A DNA stretch of 64,000 nt from Cryptomeria japonica (GCF_030272615.1 NC_081410.1:252883533-252947532); one strand, 5' to 3'. Counted from the stretch's first letter, positions 1-11,011 are shown. Translations and numbers: made by a program. Notes: generated by a model not told the origin, from the sequence alone.

Positions 1-32
1 AAGGTAAGATTGTTAGACATAAAGAAAGGTTA

Positions 33-1370
33 GTGTGCAAAGGGTTTTCTCAAGTAGAAGGAATTGGTTTTGAAGAAACATTTGCACCGATTGCAAGTTT
101 TGAGGCTATTAGAATGTTCTTAGCATTCTCTACATTCAAAGAATACAAGGTATATCAAATGGATGTTAAGTCTGATTTCTTGAATGGCAATTTGGAAGAA
201 GTCTACATAGAACAACCGAAAGGTTTTCTGCTGCATGATGATGAAAATTTTGTATTTCTGTTGAAGAAAGCATTGTTTGGTTTAAAGAAAGCTCCAAGAG
301 AATGGTATTCAAGGTTGGATAGATATCTTAAGGAGAAAGGTTTTAGAAAGGGAAGTGCAGATAGTAATCTGTACATCAAAGCAGATGGAAATCATTTGAT
401 TATTGTTGTTATATATGTGGATGATATAATATTTGGAGGCAACAAGGATATCTTGTGTAAAGAGTTTGCTGATCGGATGCAATCAGATTTTGAGATGTCA
501 ATGCTTGGAGAGATGTCATATTTTCTTGGTTTGCAAATTTCACAACAAGATAAAGGAATATTTATCTCTCAAACCAAGTATGCTAAAGATATGTTGAAGA
601 AGTTTCAGATGGAAGATAACAAATTGGTAAGTACCCCCATGGTGACTGGATGCAAGTTGAGCAAGGTTGATGAGTCACTGGAAGTGGATTAGACCCTGTA
701 TAGATCCATGATTGGTAGTCTATTATACCTTACTACCTCAAGACCAGATATAGTGCAGGCAATATGTATGGTGGCAAGATTTCAAGCTGCACCTAAACAG
801 TCACATGAGAATGCAGTTAGAAGAATCTTCAGGTACCTACAAGGAACACTTAATTATGGCTTATGGTATCCAAAGAAAGGAGATTTCATTTTATAGGTCT
901 ACACTGATGCTGATTGGGTAGTCTGCATTGATGACCAGAAAAACACAAGTGGTGGCACATTATTTTTAGGTGATTGATTAGTTTCATGGCACATCAAGAA
1001 GCAGGATTTAGTCTCCTTATCTACTGCCGAGTCATAATATATTGCTACTGCTACATGTTGTTCTCAGGTGTTATGGATGAAGTAGACCCTCAAGGACATT
1101 CAAATAAAAATATCTGACCCTATTTCAATCTGATTTGATAACTCAAGTGCAATCAACATTTCAAAGAATTCAGTTATGCACTCAAGGACAAAGCACATTT
1201 CTATCAAACACCACTTTCTTAGAGAGAGGATTGCAGAGCAAGAAGTGAAGGTAGAATATTTTTCTACAAGTGAACAAGTTGCTGATATCTTCACAAAACC
1301 TCTACCAGTAAACACATTTGAATATTTAAGACACAAGTTAGGAGTTTTCTCACTAGCTTTATGCACTTAA
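33..1370 (+). pseudogene. Copia-A pol, reverse transcriptase C-terminal part and RNase H
   Basis: One continuous frame encodes the copia RT and RNase H, which in the family copy element RNA into cDNA in virus-like particles. Visible landmarks are [13 protein letters not shown] (about 153-191), the catalytic YVDDIIFGG (about 412-440), FLGLQIS, SRPDI, YTDADW and, at the end, HSRTKHI and ADIFTKPLP typical of copia RNase H. The frame is never shifted but contains six stops: TAG at 690, 894 and 1083, TGA at 975 and 1131, TAA at 1035. Family context puts Gln at several of these (before TLYRSMIG and before TLKDI). The frame is open at the 5' window edge. It is a dead copy with its sequence largely preserved. 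Confidence 0.92.
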
Positions 1371-1823
1371 ATGTGTGTGGAGATCTCTAGTTCAGGGGGA
1401 GTTCATAGCCATAAATTTTTGACTCTTGGACCATATGCTGGACACAGGGGGAGATCAAATGTCTATATGGTAGTACCAACTGGTTTGAAGCTTTGGGAAG
1501 TTATCTATTAAATTTGTTTATCTACCAAAGCTGCCATCGGCTTGACCAAGAGAGTAACTTCATAGGGGGAGAACTTGATCATCAATCCTCGTTTGTGAGT
1601 TTTATAGTTGTCTATTCAATTTGTCTATCTACAAAAGTTGCAATTGGCCTATCGAGAGACAACATAGAGTGGTATGGCCACCAAAAATTGTTGTTTGAGC
1701 TCTTTGTCATTATTGTCAAAGGGGGAGAAAGAAGTGTAGTTGGAGATAGTGCATATTGTGAGTCTTGGTTGTGGAGGTCAACCCAATAATATGGGTGTTG
1801 ACATCAATGCCAAAGGGGGATAT
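1371..1823 (+). other. Copia-A 3' untranslated region with repeated polypurine tracts
   Basis: No coding potential. The stretch carries five copies of a GGGGGAG/GGGGGAT-type purine tract (near 1395, 1446, 1564, 1720 and 1814). The last one, AAAGGGGGATAT, abuts the LTR and is the expected primer site for plus-strand DNA synthesis. Multiple PPT-like tracts are known from SIRE-type copia elements; assignment to that group is inference. Confidence 0.7.
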
Positions 1824-3318
1824 TGTTGGCATTGTATTGTTATTGATGTTAACACGTAAGTATGTCAACCAATATGCAAGATGTTGTTAGCGACATTGGA
1901 GATTGTTGGCATGTTGATGTCAACCGGTAAGCAAGCAAACTCGGTAAGTAAGTGTGGTCTGATATAACATGTTCTATCTGACAGAATAGAAAAGTGCATG
2001 ATATGAAGGTTAACCAGTTAGTGTATACTGGCAGCATGTTCGGTCTGTGACTGAGTTTGAAATACACAATCAAGTGAGATGGATACACTGAGATGTCACA
2101 TGGACTCCAAGTGGCGGACATGGAGTGGTAGGTGAATGGTACGTCGCTGAGATAGTTGCAACTCAAATCAGATCAAAGGGAAAATATTTTATTCATTAAC
2201 ATTATGATTGAAGCAGGATATTTGATCATCTTGCTGATCTGGAGAAGGAAGTTGCTAGATCATTTATTATGGTTGACAAAATCAAGACTGATGAACAGAG
2301 TCCAGTTTTCTAATTATAGTAAACGTTTATAGGAAGAATAAAAAGAGGACAAAGATTTTTGCTGAACTATTGTAGGTTGTCGATTCAAGAAGATGAGATC
2401 TGATTTGATATAGATCGAGGTCGGTGAAGAAAACCCTAAGTGCGTGAAGTCTGAGTTTTTGTTTTGGCGGGAAAGTATGCATATAAATATGCAGATAAAA
2501 AACTTAAGCATGTTGATAGAAGATGTTGGATGAGAGATTTATGATAAAGTGAATCTCTGGGAGGCAATATTTGATTAGTTTGAGTGTGATAGAAAAATAT
2601 TGAAGTGACTGAGTGTTGGAGAAGAACCGATAAGATAGGTGTTATTGGCAAGGGTTAAGGTAACTAGTAAACTGTTACAGAGTATAATAGTCTGTTAAAC
2701 CGACAATGTCTGGACCTGTAAGATAGAAACAAAGAGTGAAGGAGAGAAGAGTGAGTTTTAGAGAAGATCTGACAAGGTAGAAACTAAGTTGTTGAGGATT
2801 CAGACAGTAAGAATAAAGGATCGATAGAGAAGAGAAGTAGTGTGATAGAAAAGAGTTTAACCGATAGAGAGAATTGTTTCTAGGTGTTACAAAACTCATT
2901 TGTAACTAGGTGTTTATCATTGCATTGATTTTATACCTCATTGTATTTAACTGAGTGGGTGCTCTATGTAGGGGTTGATTCTCCTTGAGTTGGTGCTCAA
3001 AATAGAATAGGGGCTGGTGCTCCTTTGGGTAGGTGCCCATAAATTGCTAGGAATTGGTACTCCTTGGGTTGGTGCCCTAAACATTGTAAAACTCTTATTT
3101 CATTATGAGGCTGGATTGGAGCAGTAGATCTCCAACAAAATTTCTCACCGAGGTTTTTCCCACATTGGGTTTTCCTCGTATATCCGGTGTTATGTTATGC
3201 GCTCTTGTGTGTGGTTGCTTGTTAGTGATTTCATTATTCTACCAGTTGCACACATTGTTTGAAATTATTTATAATCAGTGATTCACCCCCCTCTTAGTGA
3301 TATCTTGTGTTCTACACA
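1824..3318 (+). repeat. Copia-A 3' LTR
   Basis: It starts TGTTGGCATTG directly after a PPT and ends near a CA at about 3318. Its length of about 1.5 kb matches the 1.46 kb LTRs of Copia-B. A TATA-like box lies at 2482-2489. The U5 end carries the CTCACCGAGGTTTTTCCC and TTCACCCCCCTCTTAG landmarks also found in the Copia-B and Copia-C LTRs. A cluster of GGTGCTC/GGTGCCC motifs occupies 2950-3080. The left end is firm; the right end is known only to a few bases. Confidence 0.8.
2482..2489 (+). promoter_or_regulatory. TATA-like box in Copia-A LTR
   Basis: TATAAATA lies within the LTR, about 830 bp before its end, in the place expected for the U3/R border. It is predicted from sequence alone. Confidence 0.4.
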
Positions 3319-3339
3319 TCACAGAGGAGGTCAAGGACA

Positions 3340-4620
3340 ATGAAAATGATAGAGAAAGCAACAAATTCAGCAGTTGAATTTTTAGTAGATTCATTAGCTG
3401 AAGATTTTCTTGAGATCTCAAATTATAATTTTCTGTCTAATTCTTCTCCTTCATCTAATTATCAGCCTAATTTTGCCACCCTTATAAATCCTATTTTTGC
3501 AATAACTCCAGTTGAGCCATTCATTACCCAGAATCTACCAATTAATCCACCAGTAAATCGTCCAGTAATTCCAATGGCCATACCAAGAGCACATGCTTTT
3601 GTACCCTTTAATGGAGACATCCCTTTAAATATGACCCAACATGATCCCATACTAGGAGAAGCTCTGAAAAGTATTCCTATTTTCACTAGTGAAGACCATG
3701 TCACACCCATTGAGCACATAAGAGATATTGCATTCCTATGTGCAGTTCATCATATAACCCAAGAGAACATAACACTTAGGCTAGTGACAATATAATTCAA
3801 AGGCAAAGAACTCCAATGGTTAAGAGGTTTTCCAATTATTTCATTTGGTGATTGGGATGATTTAGGTGATAAGCTAACAAAACAGTTTGCAGATAAGTCA
3901 GATCACCTGTCATTGATTGAGCAGATGACCACTATTAAGAGGGCTCCTGCAAGAGCAGATGACTGATTTCAACTACCATTTTGAGAAAACCTAGAATAGA
4001 ATTCCTACAATGGTAAAAACCTTTGTTGAACATGCATTTTTATATTATTTGAGGGCTTTAAACAATGATATTGCTGTTATGATTCATTCTATGGGTGGGG
4101 TTACATTACCAACAACTTATGACATATCTAGTAGAGTAGAAAACAACCTTATACAAGCTGGTAAAATTGCCCCTAGGCCTCCTATGCCTATTTTTTTTTA
4201 TATTCAACCTTTAATGCCTTTGAAAGCACCCCCTTTAGCTGCATTACCTGCTGTTCCAACACTAGGATTCCAAAATTTTGATCATAACAATGCTGTTACA
4301 ACAAATTCAGAGCTGCAAGAGCTCAAGGGTACCCAAGAAAAGATGACAAAATTATTGCAGACTATTAGCAATGATTTAGTGAGCCTTAAAAATCAGTAAC
4401 GTCAAAATTACAGACCTTACCAGACCCAATTACCAAGCTGACCCTCAGAATCAAAGAAGAAACTATAATAACAGGCAAAACCAACAATATAACCATAATA
4501 CTACCAAAAATTTGAAAGAGATTGTTCTTGTTCAAAACAACTTGGCACAAGATTGGTGTTTTCCATGCCAACACGCCCATAATCAAGCATCCTGCTTGAA
4601 TGCAATGCATGCATAGTCAT
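3340..4620 (+). pseudogene. Gypsy-A gag (capsid and nucleocapsid remnants)
   Basis: The likely start is ATG at 3340; an earlier in-frame ATG at 3307 lies in the Copia-A LTR and would be accidental. The capsid part has PIFTSEDHVTPIEHIRDI, FKGKELQWL and LTKQFADKSDHLSLIEQM, typical of plant gypsy gag. Stops and at least two frameshifts (near 3795 and 3965-4010) break it. A proline-rich linker follows, then a C-x2-C-x3-H-x4-C segment (WCFPCQHAHNQASC, about 4554-4596) that looks like a decayed CCHC zinc knuckle. In the family, Gag packages the RNA in cytoplasmic particles. Confidence 0.75.
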
Positions 4621-5329
4621 AGGCTTTGATGGTACAAAATAATTCTATCTTTTCGAGATGCAGGTGTTATTGAAGAACCAGAAGGTCCTGAGGTTGATTT
4701 AATGAATTGACATGGTGAAGAGTTTTGTGGTGTTAATCAGGCACAAGTGCAAAATCAGCCTCATACACATTGCAGCTAACACAAGTTCAAAAAAGCGTGC
4801 TATTGACATTGGACAACAAGCTGCAAATCATCAACAACAAGTTGAAAATCATCAACAACAAGCTGTAAAGAATGGATAGTAAGCTGGAACTAGTCAACAA
4901 CAAGCTAATAAGGCAAAACAATAGCAAGACAAATCAAAACAACAGGCTTCTACAAGCCAACAAGCTACTAGGGTACCTCCACATATCCAAAATATGCAAA
5001 TTTTACCAAGAGGACAACCTACAACAACAAGACAACACCAAAAAGTACACTTTCAACCTAAACTAGCTTAACCAGAGCCTACTGTTCCAAAAGTACAACA
5101 AAAGGTTAGTGGTCCATCTTTCAATATTGTTGAATCTATGAAAAAGACCACCGTTTCCATGTCTATGATATACACTTTGCACATTATCGATCAAAAGGAC
5201 TTGCTGCAGGAAGCCTTAGCTAATCTTTCCTTGACCAATGAGCCACAAAAACATTAGCCTAAAGTTGTGCTAACCAATGATACTCAGGATAAGAGTAGTC
5301 ATCCAACCCAAATAGAAAAACCTCCTCCT
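4621..5329 (+). other. Gypsy-A gag-PR linker, CAACAA-rich
   Basis: No recognised domain. The segment 4760-5060 is rich in CAACAAG-type repeats, which read as Gln/Asn-rich sequence in some frames. It is probably a low-complexity linker between gag and protease that has decayed by slippage and frameshift. No start or stop organisation can be defended. Confidence 0.5.
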
Positions 5330-5965
5330 TTTTATGTGACCTTAATAGTAGGCCAATATCTAATCCATAATTGCATGATAGATTCAGGAGCCAACCATTC
5401 TATAATGCCTAAACAACTAGCTAACAAACTCGGTTTGACATAGATTCCCTTTTCTAGAGGAGGTGTCTAGCTAGATGGTATGACAATAAAGTTAGTTAGA
5501 GTTATCAAAGGCCTTGGTATGATTTTACATGCCTATCCTAACTTCATAATTCCTCAGGATATCTATATAATTGATTTACCTCCATATTTTGCTATCTGCC
5601 TATTTAGAGATTTCACAACTAAGTTGGGAGGTTACCTTTCCTTTGATTGGTCTCACATGTTCTTTAGAACCAGATATGGCACTAAGGTGACCATAAAATT
5701 AGAACCTTTGGCCAATGACCATTTTGAAACATACACACGAAGTCCCATAAATGAAGATCTTCTTGTTCGTGAGCATGAAGAAGTACCCGCTGTTCAAGAT
5801 CTGAACACACCTATTGATGGTAGACCTAATGTAATTTTGGATGAGTGGGAAACTTATAATACTAAAGAAGATCCTTTCAGAAACATGGATGAAGTAGGAC
5901 TTGGTATATACATGATTCATGAGGAAGGTATTTTTGTTCCTAACCTTGCGAAAGATGAAAAATAG
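5330..5965 (+). pseudogene. Gypsy-A aspartic protease region
   Basis: The catalytic signature IDSGANHSIMP is encoded at about 5380-5412 (D-S-G intact), preceded by a hydrophobic strand and followed by KQLANKLGL. In retroelements this protease cuts the Gag-Pol polyprotein. The frame continues with ICLFRDF and an acidic linker rich in Glu and Asp up to 5965. In-frame TAGs at about 5442 and 5468 interrupt it, both between residues where Gln would be plausible. A further TAG TAG pair at about 5963-5968 separates it from the next domain. Confidence 0.75.
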
Positions 5966-5999
5966 TAGAACCAACAATCAGAAAAGCAAAAAAATCAGG

Positions 6000-6410
6000 T
6001 TTGGCAACTCTACTTTGATGGTTCAAGAGGTAAAAATGGTTATGGAGGTGGTGTTATGCTTGTTTCACCGAAAGGTATGAAATATTTCATTGCTTTCAAA
6101 TTTTCTTTCAGCTGCACAAATAATACAACAGAATATGAGTCACTTGCACATAGTCTAGAATGGGATAGAAAGAAAAATATTAAGTGTTTAAAAGTCTTTG
6201 GTGACAATGAACTACAGGTAAATCAAGTTAGAAACATTCATGCGTCACCCAAAATGATGTTTTAAAGATATATAAGTATAGATTCTGGGATTTGATTGAA
6301 GATTTTGAAGCGTTTAACTTGCTGTCCATACCTAGAAATCAGAACAAAGAGGAAGATAGGCTTGCTGCCTTAGGTTCTCAATTTGATATTCCAAAAGAGA
6401 GAAAATATTG
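6000..6410 (+). pseudogene. Gypsy-A extra RNase H-like (archaeal-type) domain placed before RT
   Basis: Translation shows WQLYFDGSRGKNGYGGGV (about 6001-6054), then NNTTEYESLAHSL (about 6119-6157), VFGDNELQVNQVRN (about 6194-6235) and, after a one-base shift near 6264, NKEEDRLAALGSQFD (about 6335-6380). These match the D-E-D-D layout of the second RNase H (aRNH) known from plant Tat-lineage gypsy elements: YFDGS, NNxxEYE, GDxxLVxxQ and NxxADxLA. The domain would remove RNA from RNA/DNA hybrids. Here it lies between protease and RT, whereas in Gypsy-B it follows the usual RNase H. The domain call is confident; lineage placement is not. Confidence 0.75.
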
Positions 6411-6667
6411 ATAGACAACAATATGTTAAAGTTGTTGTAAGGCCCTTAGTTCCGGATAATACTGTTAATTGGTAGGTTTTTGACTTAGATGGGCAAATTG
6501 CTAACTTCCTAATTGAAGCTAAGTTTTTTGCTGGAAATCACCGTAAGTTCAATGAACAGTATGAAAATCAGTTTTTTCAACTGAAAACTAACAATCTGCC
6601 CAAGGGTTTGGTAACCCTTGAATCTATTTTTAATATAGATGATTAGGTCAGAAAGGACAAAGACAAC
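6411..6667 (+). other. Gypsy-A linker between RNase H-like domain and RT
   Basis: Degraded coding linker. It reads as retroelement-like sequence with several stops in every frame, and no domain is recognisable. A TAG at about 6643 precedes the acidic lead-in to RT. Confidence 0.4.
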
Positions 6668-8161
6668 ATGTTTGTGAAGGAGGAACACTATGAGCCCATT
6701 GAAATATTCAAGGACAAGCTACTGAAAATTGGCAAGGTATGTACTTCTGAAGAAAGGCATGCTTTTGTATTACTTTGTCAAGAATTCAGTGATATATTTG
6801 CATGGAGGTATGAAGACTTGAAAGGATTTTATCCTCACTTAGCTCAACATACCATTGAACTGGTAGACAATGCAAAATCAGTTAGACAGAAACAAAGGCC
6901 TCTTAATCCAAAATTAGAGTATCTTACGAAGACTGAAATAAATAAGTGGATTGAAGGAAATATCATATTTCCAATCAAGCACACAGCCTGGGTGTCCAAT
7001 CTAGTTCCCGTTAGGAAGAAAAATGGAGAACTCAGACTATGTGTTGATTTTAGAAACTTGAATAGAGCCTCTGTGAAAGAACATTACCCACTGCCCTCAA
7101 TGGAGCAAATTTTGCAGGTTGTATTAGGTTCAGAGAGATTTTCATTGCTTGATGGTTATTCAGGATATAACCAAATTTTGGTCAAAGAAGAGGACTAGTA
7201 TAAAACAACATTACCACCAAGTGGGGTACAATGGCTTATAATAAAATGCCCTTTGGATTGTCCAATGTAGGGGTGACATTCCAGAGAGTAATGGACATGG
7301 CTTTTCAAGGCTTGATTAACAAGTTTGTTTTGGTTTACCTAGATGATGTTACTATTTTTTCGAAGAATGCTAGTGAACATCTTGACCATCTCAGATAGGT
7401 ATTTGAGAGATGCATGGTATATGGAGTTTCATTGAATCCCAAGAAGAGCATATTTATTGTCCATGAAGGCAAATTGCTGGGATATACTGTTTCTAAAAAT
7501 GGTATTACCATTGATCCTGAGCAGATAAAAATCATACTTGCATTGCCACTACCAACACATAAGAAGGGACTTCAAAGATTCATAGGTAGGATTAATTTCA
7601 TCAAAAGGTTTATTCCTAATATAGCAACATTAATGCATCCACTTACAACCATGCTCAAGAAGAATATACCATTTTAGTGGACTAAAGAAGGTAAAAACAA
7701 TTTTGAAGAGATTAAGGAGGCAATTGCAACAACTCCTACTCTCATTAATCCCAATTTTGAGAAATATTTTATTTTATATGCTTTTGGGAGTGAGAATACT
7801 ATTTCTGTAATGCTGTGCCAACAAAATGATGAAGGCTAAGAACAACCAATTGTTTTCTTTAGTTAGATTTTACATGATTATGAGACTAGGTACTCATTTG
7901 TAGAAAAACATGTACTTGCTGTTATAAAAAGCCTTAGGAAATTCAGGCACATGCTTTCTAACAATAAGATTCAACTTTTGGTTGCTCATCCAACAGTGAA
8001 AGAGTTTCTGCTCAACATGGACATAAATGATAAAAGAGAAGGTTGGATTACTAAAGGAATGGAATATAACATTTCCATCAAGGTAAAAAAGCTGGTTAGA
8101 TGCAAGGGTTTGTGCGAACAACTTGCTGGAAGTGCAAAAAATAACAAAGAAGAGGAGAAAG
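6668..8161 (+). pseudogene. Gypsy-A reverse transcriptase and RNase H
   Basis: RT landmarks in order are FSDIFAWRYEDLKGF (about 6787), VPVRKKNGELRLCVDFRNLN (about 7003-7062), PLPSMEQIL, FSLLDGYSGYNQI (about 7138-7176), MPFGLSNVG across a shift near 7200-7265, and the active-site VYLDDVTIFS (about 7332). The connection region has LNPKKSIF, LLGYTVS and FIGRINFIKRFIPN. RNase H follows (about 7680-7990): ILYAFGSE replaces the usual TDAS, so the first catalytic Asp appears lost, and HDYETRYS is present. Stops include TAG at 7196 and 7675. The end is cut by the insertion at 8162, and the downstream half resumes at 11012. Confidence 0.85.
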
Positions 8162-8651
8162 TGTGAGATTTTACCAAGATCTAGAGGCAATGGAAAGCAT
8201 AAATAAGAGAGAACAAAATATTGATAGGAATAAACTGTATTCTATCAAGATGAAAATACTAATCAACTGGATCATCAAGCGTTACATACAATGAATATGA
8301 GCCTGCTTATATAGGCAAGGCTATATGGATATGTGAGCACACAAACATGACATGTGTTTCAATAAGAAACAAGGGTAGGTAGGAAATAGGTATGGTAGGT
8401 AGGAGAAACGATATAATATTCCACATGAGGTGGATCACCCACCGAAGGTGGAATTATCATCCCACAATAAGTGGATATGATAAAAGAATAACAAGATCAC
8501 AACATAAAAGGTGGAAATTCTCCTACACACTATCTCAATGTGGCACAAACACCCAAGTGTCTCATACCCAGACTACTATGATATGCATGTACCTAAGTAA
8601 ACTTAAGTAAGGTGTAATAATATCCAACATGAATAAATAATTACACCAACA
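8162..8651 (-). repeat. Non-autonomous element 3' LTR
   Basis: Direct repeat of 10520-11011 with scattered substitutions. It carries the identical 16-bp core GCCTATATAAGCAGGC (minus strand, about 8302-8317) also found in the Copia-D LTR, and GGTAGGTAGG-type runs near 8372-8404. Confidence 0.9.
8306..8313 (-). promoter_or_regulatory. TATA box in the 3' LTR of the non-autonomous element
   Basis: TATATAAG on the minus strand, inside the 16-bp core shared with Copia-D. The same box is at 10664-10671 in the other LTR. Predicted from sequence and conservation only. Confidence 0.5.
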
Positions 8652-10505
8652 CCCCCCCTTAAGTGCAACTTAGGGGAATACACTTAAGTCTACAATGCAA
8701 CTAAGAAATGCAAGATGGGTCCCAACTACATGGCCATGTTAGGTACCCATGTAGAAATGCATGCAAACCAATGCAATGAAATCTCTCACAAACGAAGAAA
8801 GAGAGAAAAAACACATGGGAAAAAACTCCCCCCCAAAAGAGAGATGATGAAAGCACACAATGCTCTCAATGATGAATAAGAGAGAAGAAGAGACCATGAA
8901 GCCCTGCACTCAATGTAAAATCTCCTGCAAGGATGGTCCAAGATGTTGACCAAAAATACCTCCCCATAAGGAAGAAAGAGAGCCAATGCTGCACCAATAA
9001 TGTCAAAGCGTGACAAAACCAGATACCAAGTCGATGACAATGAATCACTCGCTGCAACAAAATGAAGATTAGGCATGGAGACAACCTGCTTTAAGCATCA
9101 ACTAGATACTCGTAAATGGCAGAAATACTGGTACAATCAAAGTCTCACAGGAGCCATGCACAAATGTGTACAATCTAAGTCTCAACTAGAGCCATGCACC
9201 AAGTCTCACAAGATATTCCTAATCTATGTGTACAAGAGGATTACAACAAAATATGTCATCAATGACAAGATACAAAGAGGTGTGGCACTTTATGATAGTG
9301 CGAGTACAAAATTGCTCATGCAAGAGCATACAACATGATATAGTGCAAATCTAGAAATATGAAGATGATGCCACCAAAGAAGCCTTGTAGAATACTACAG
9401 ATGAAGATGCCTCCGATTGGGATGTTGCCAAGCAAAATATAGGAGCAATAGCCCCCCCCGGTTGCCGGTTGGAAGCGCTGCATGCAGGTATGAAGTGATA
9501 AGAAAAAATAGTGGTCCCATTTTTGCTTATTAAATGATATTTTTAAAAGATTTAAAAAATCTCATTAAAAATAATTATTAAAATGCCCATTAAAAAAAAC
9601 TTTATTAAAAAATAATAAAGAAAAAATTAAAAAAATCATAGGTAATATTTTATTTATTTAAATTTTGATATTAAAAAAAACTTTAATAAAAATTAATTAA
9701 AGAAAAAACTTTGAAAAAGTTTTTTTTTTATTATTTAAAAAACATATTAAAAAGTTTATTAAAAACTTTTATTAAAATTTTTATAAAAACATTTAAAAAA
9801 AAAAAATTGGGGCCCACGTAGGTTTGTGGTACCCATAGGTACACCTATGGGGCCGCAGGGCCCTACGGTAACCTGAAGGTACACTGCGGTAACTTGCAGA
9901 AGCTACAGGTTCCTACAGTACACCGCAGGTACACTATGGTACCCGCAGGAGCCTGCGGGCCCAAAAAGTGCCAAATTTTTTTTAATAATTAAAAAAAAAA
10001 AAAAATGCCACCCCCCCACAATTAAATTCGAATTTAATTTTTCTTTTTTTTTTTAAATTTTTGAAAAAAATATAAAAAAACAAAAAACAAAAAACAAATT
10101 TAAATTTTTTTTTTCAGACCTGTACCTACAAGTCTGTACGGTGGGCTAGGAGGGGAATTTTTTTCACCTTGGGGTGACGAGCTTTGATTTGGATGAATGG
10201 ACAGGTGATCTTGTGGTTTTTGGGCCTTCCAAGCGTGATGGTGATGACGAATTTGGCCAAAAATGCTATAAAATTGCAGATCGCTCTTGGGACAAGTCAC
10301 CACCCTCCACCTTCAAACAACTCTAGATTTGGCCTTGGATGTCGGATTTGGATGAAATAAAAGGCGGTTATGACTTTCTCAAACCTCCTCAGTCCAATGG
10401 TGACCTCATATTTGACCCAACAAGCTCCAATAATAACTTGCAATAGAAAGCTTCAAAATGCAAAACCCCAAATTTTTGTGAATTGGCAAACCAATGGCAC
10501 TCTAA
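8652..10505 (-). other. Internal region of the non-autonomous element
   Basis: The region has no retroelement domain. From the PPT side it has a short minus-strand open frame (8786-9076, 96 residues, hydrophobic, unrecognised) that may be accidental. A very A/T-rich block lies at 9520-10100, with a GC-rich insert (9815-9960) built from repeated GTACC, CTGCGG and CCGCAG motifs. A leader-like segment lies next to the primer site. The order (PBS, leader, T-rich tract, CTGCGG-rich tract) resembles the Copia-D leader at 58915-59500. Confidence 0.6.
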
Positions 10506-10519
10506 TGGCTCTGATACCA
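10506..10519 (-). other. Primer-binding site of the non-autonomous element
   Basis: On the minus strand TGGTATCAGAGCCA directly follows the LTR end with no spacer. It is complementary to the 3' end of plant initiator methionine tRNA, the usual copia primer, and it fixes the element's orientation as minus. Confidence 0.9.
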
Positions 10520-11011
10520 TGTGAGATTTTGCAAAGATCTAGAGGCAATGGAAAGCATAAATAAGAGAGAACAAAATATTGATAGGAATAAACTGTATTC
10601 TATCAAGATGAAAATACTGATCAACTAGATCATCAAGTGTTACATACAATGAATATGAGCCTGCTTATATAGGCAAGGCTATATGGATATGTGAGCACGC
10701 AAACATGACATGTGTTTCAATAAGAAACACGGGTAGGTAGGAAATAAGTATGGTAGGTAGGAGAAACAATATAATATTCCACATGAGGCGGATCACCCAC
10801 CGAAGGTGGAATTATCATCCCACAATAAGTGGATATGATAAAATAATAAGAAGATCACACCATAAAAGGTGGAAATTCTCCTACACACACTATCCCAATG
10901 TGGCACAAACACCCAAGTGTCTCATACCCAAACTAATATGATATGCATGTACCTAAGTAAACTTAAGTAAGGTGTAATAATATCCAACATGAGTAAATAA
11001 TTACACCAACA
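10520..11011 (-). repeat. Non-autonomous element 5' LTR
   Basis: Direct repeat partner of 8162-8651, with ends TGTTGG and CACA on the minus strand. It carries the TATATAAG box at 10664-10671. Small substitutions separate the pair, for example AACGG against AACAATA near the GGTAGGTAGG run, so the insertion is not recent. Confidence 0.9.

Larger units (their letters stand above)
1..3318 (+). mobile_element. Copia-A: 3' part of a Ty1/copia LTR retrotransposon
   Basis: The window opens inside the reverse transcriptase of a copia element and runs through RNase H, a G-rich 3' region and a 3' LTR starting TGTTGG at 1824. The 5' LTR, gag, protease and integrase lie upstream of the window. Directly after the LTR the sequence becomes gypsy gag (Gypsy-A), so Copia-A most likely inserted into the 5' end of Gypsy-A. 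This explains why Gypsy-A lacks a 5' LTR here. The exact 3' boundary is uncertain: CA ends are possible at 3316, 3318, 3321 and 3323, and the target duplication cannot be tested because the other side is outside the window. Confidence 0.9.
8162..11011 (-). mobile_element. LARD/TRIM-like non-autonomous copia-type element inserted in Gypsy-A
   Basis: Two direct repeats of about 490 bp (8162-8651 and 10520-11011) flank a 1.87 kb internal region without gag or pol domains. On the minus strand the LTR reads TGTTGGTGTAAT to CTCACA. It is followed at once by a 14-base initiator-tRNA primer site (TGGTATCAGAGCCA), and a G-run PPT (8652-8662) precedes the other LTR. Flanks are GAAAG (8157-8161) and GAAAC (11012-11016), a 5-bp target duplication with one mismatch. 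The LTR core resembles the Copia-D LTR, so proteins were probably supplied in trans by a Copia-D-like element (inference). Confidence 0.9.

Noticed and set aside
10506-10519. tRNA-like sequence
   Set aside because: The tRNA-complementary segments here, at 33588, 44444 and 58903 are primer-binding sites beside LTRs, not tRNA genes; no cloverleaf follows.
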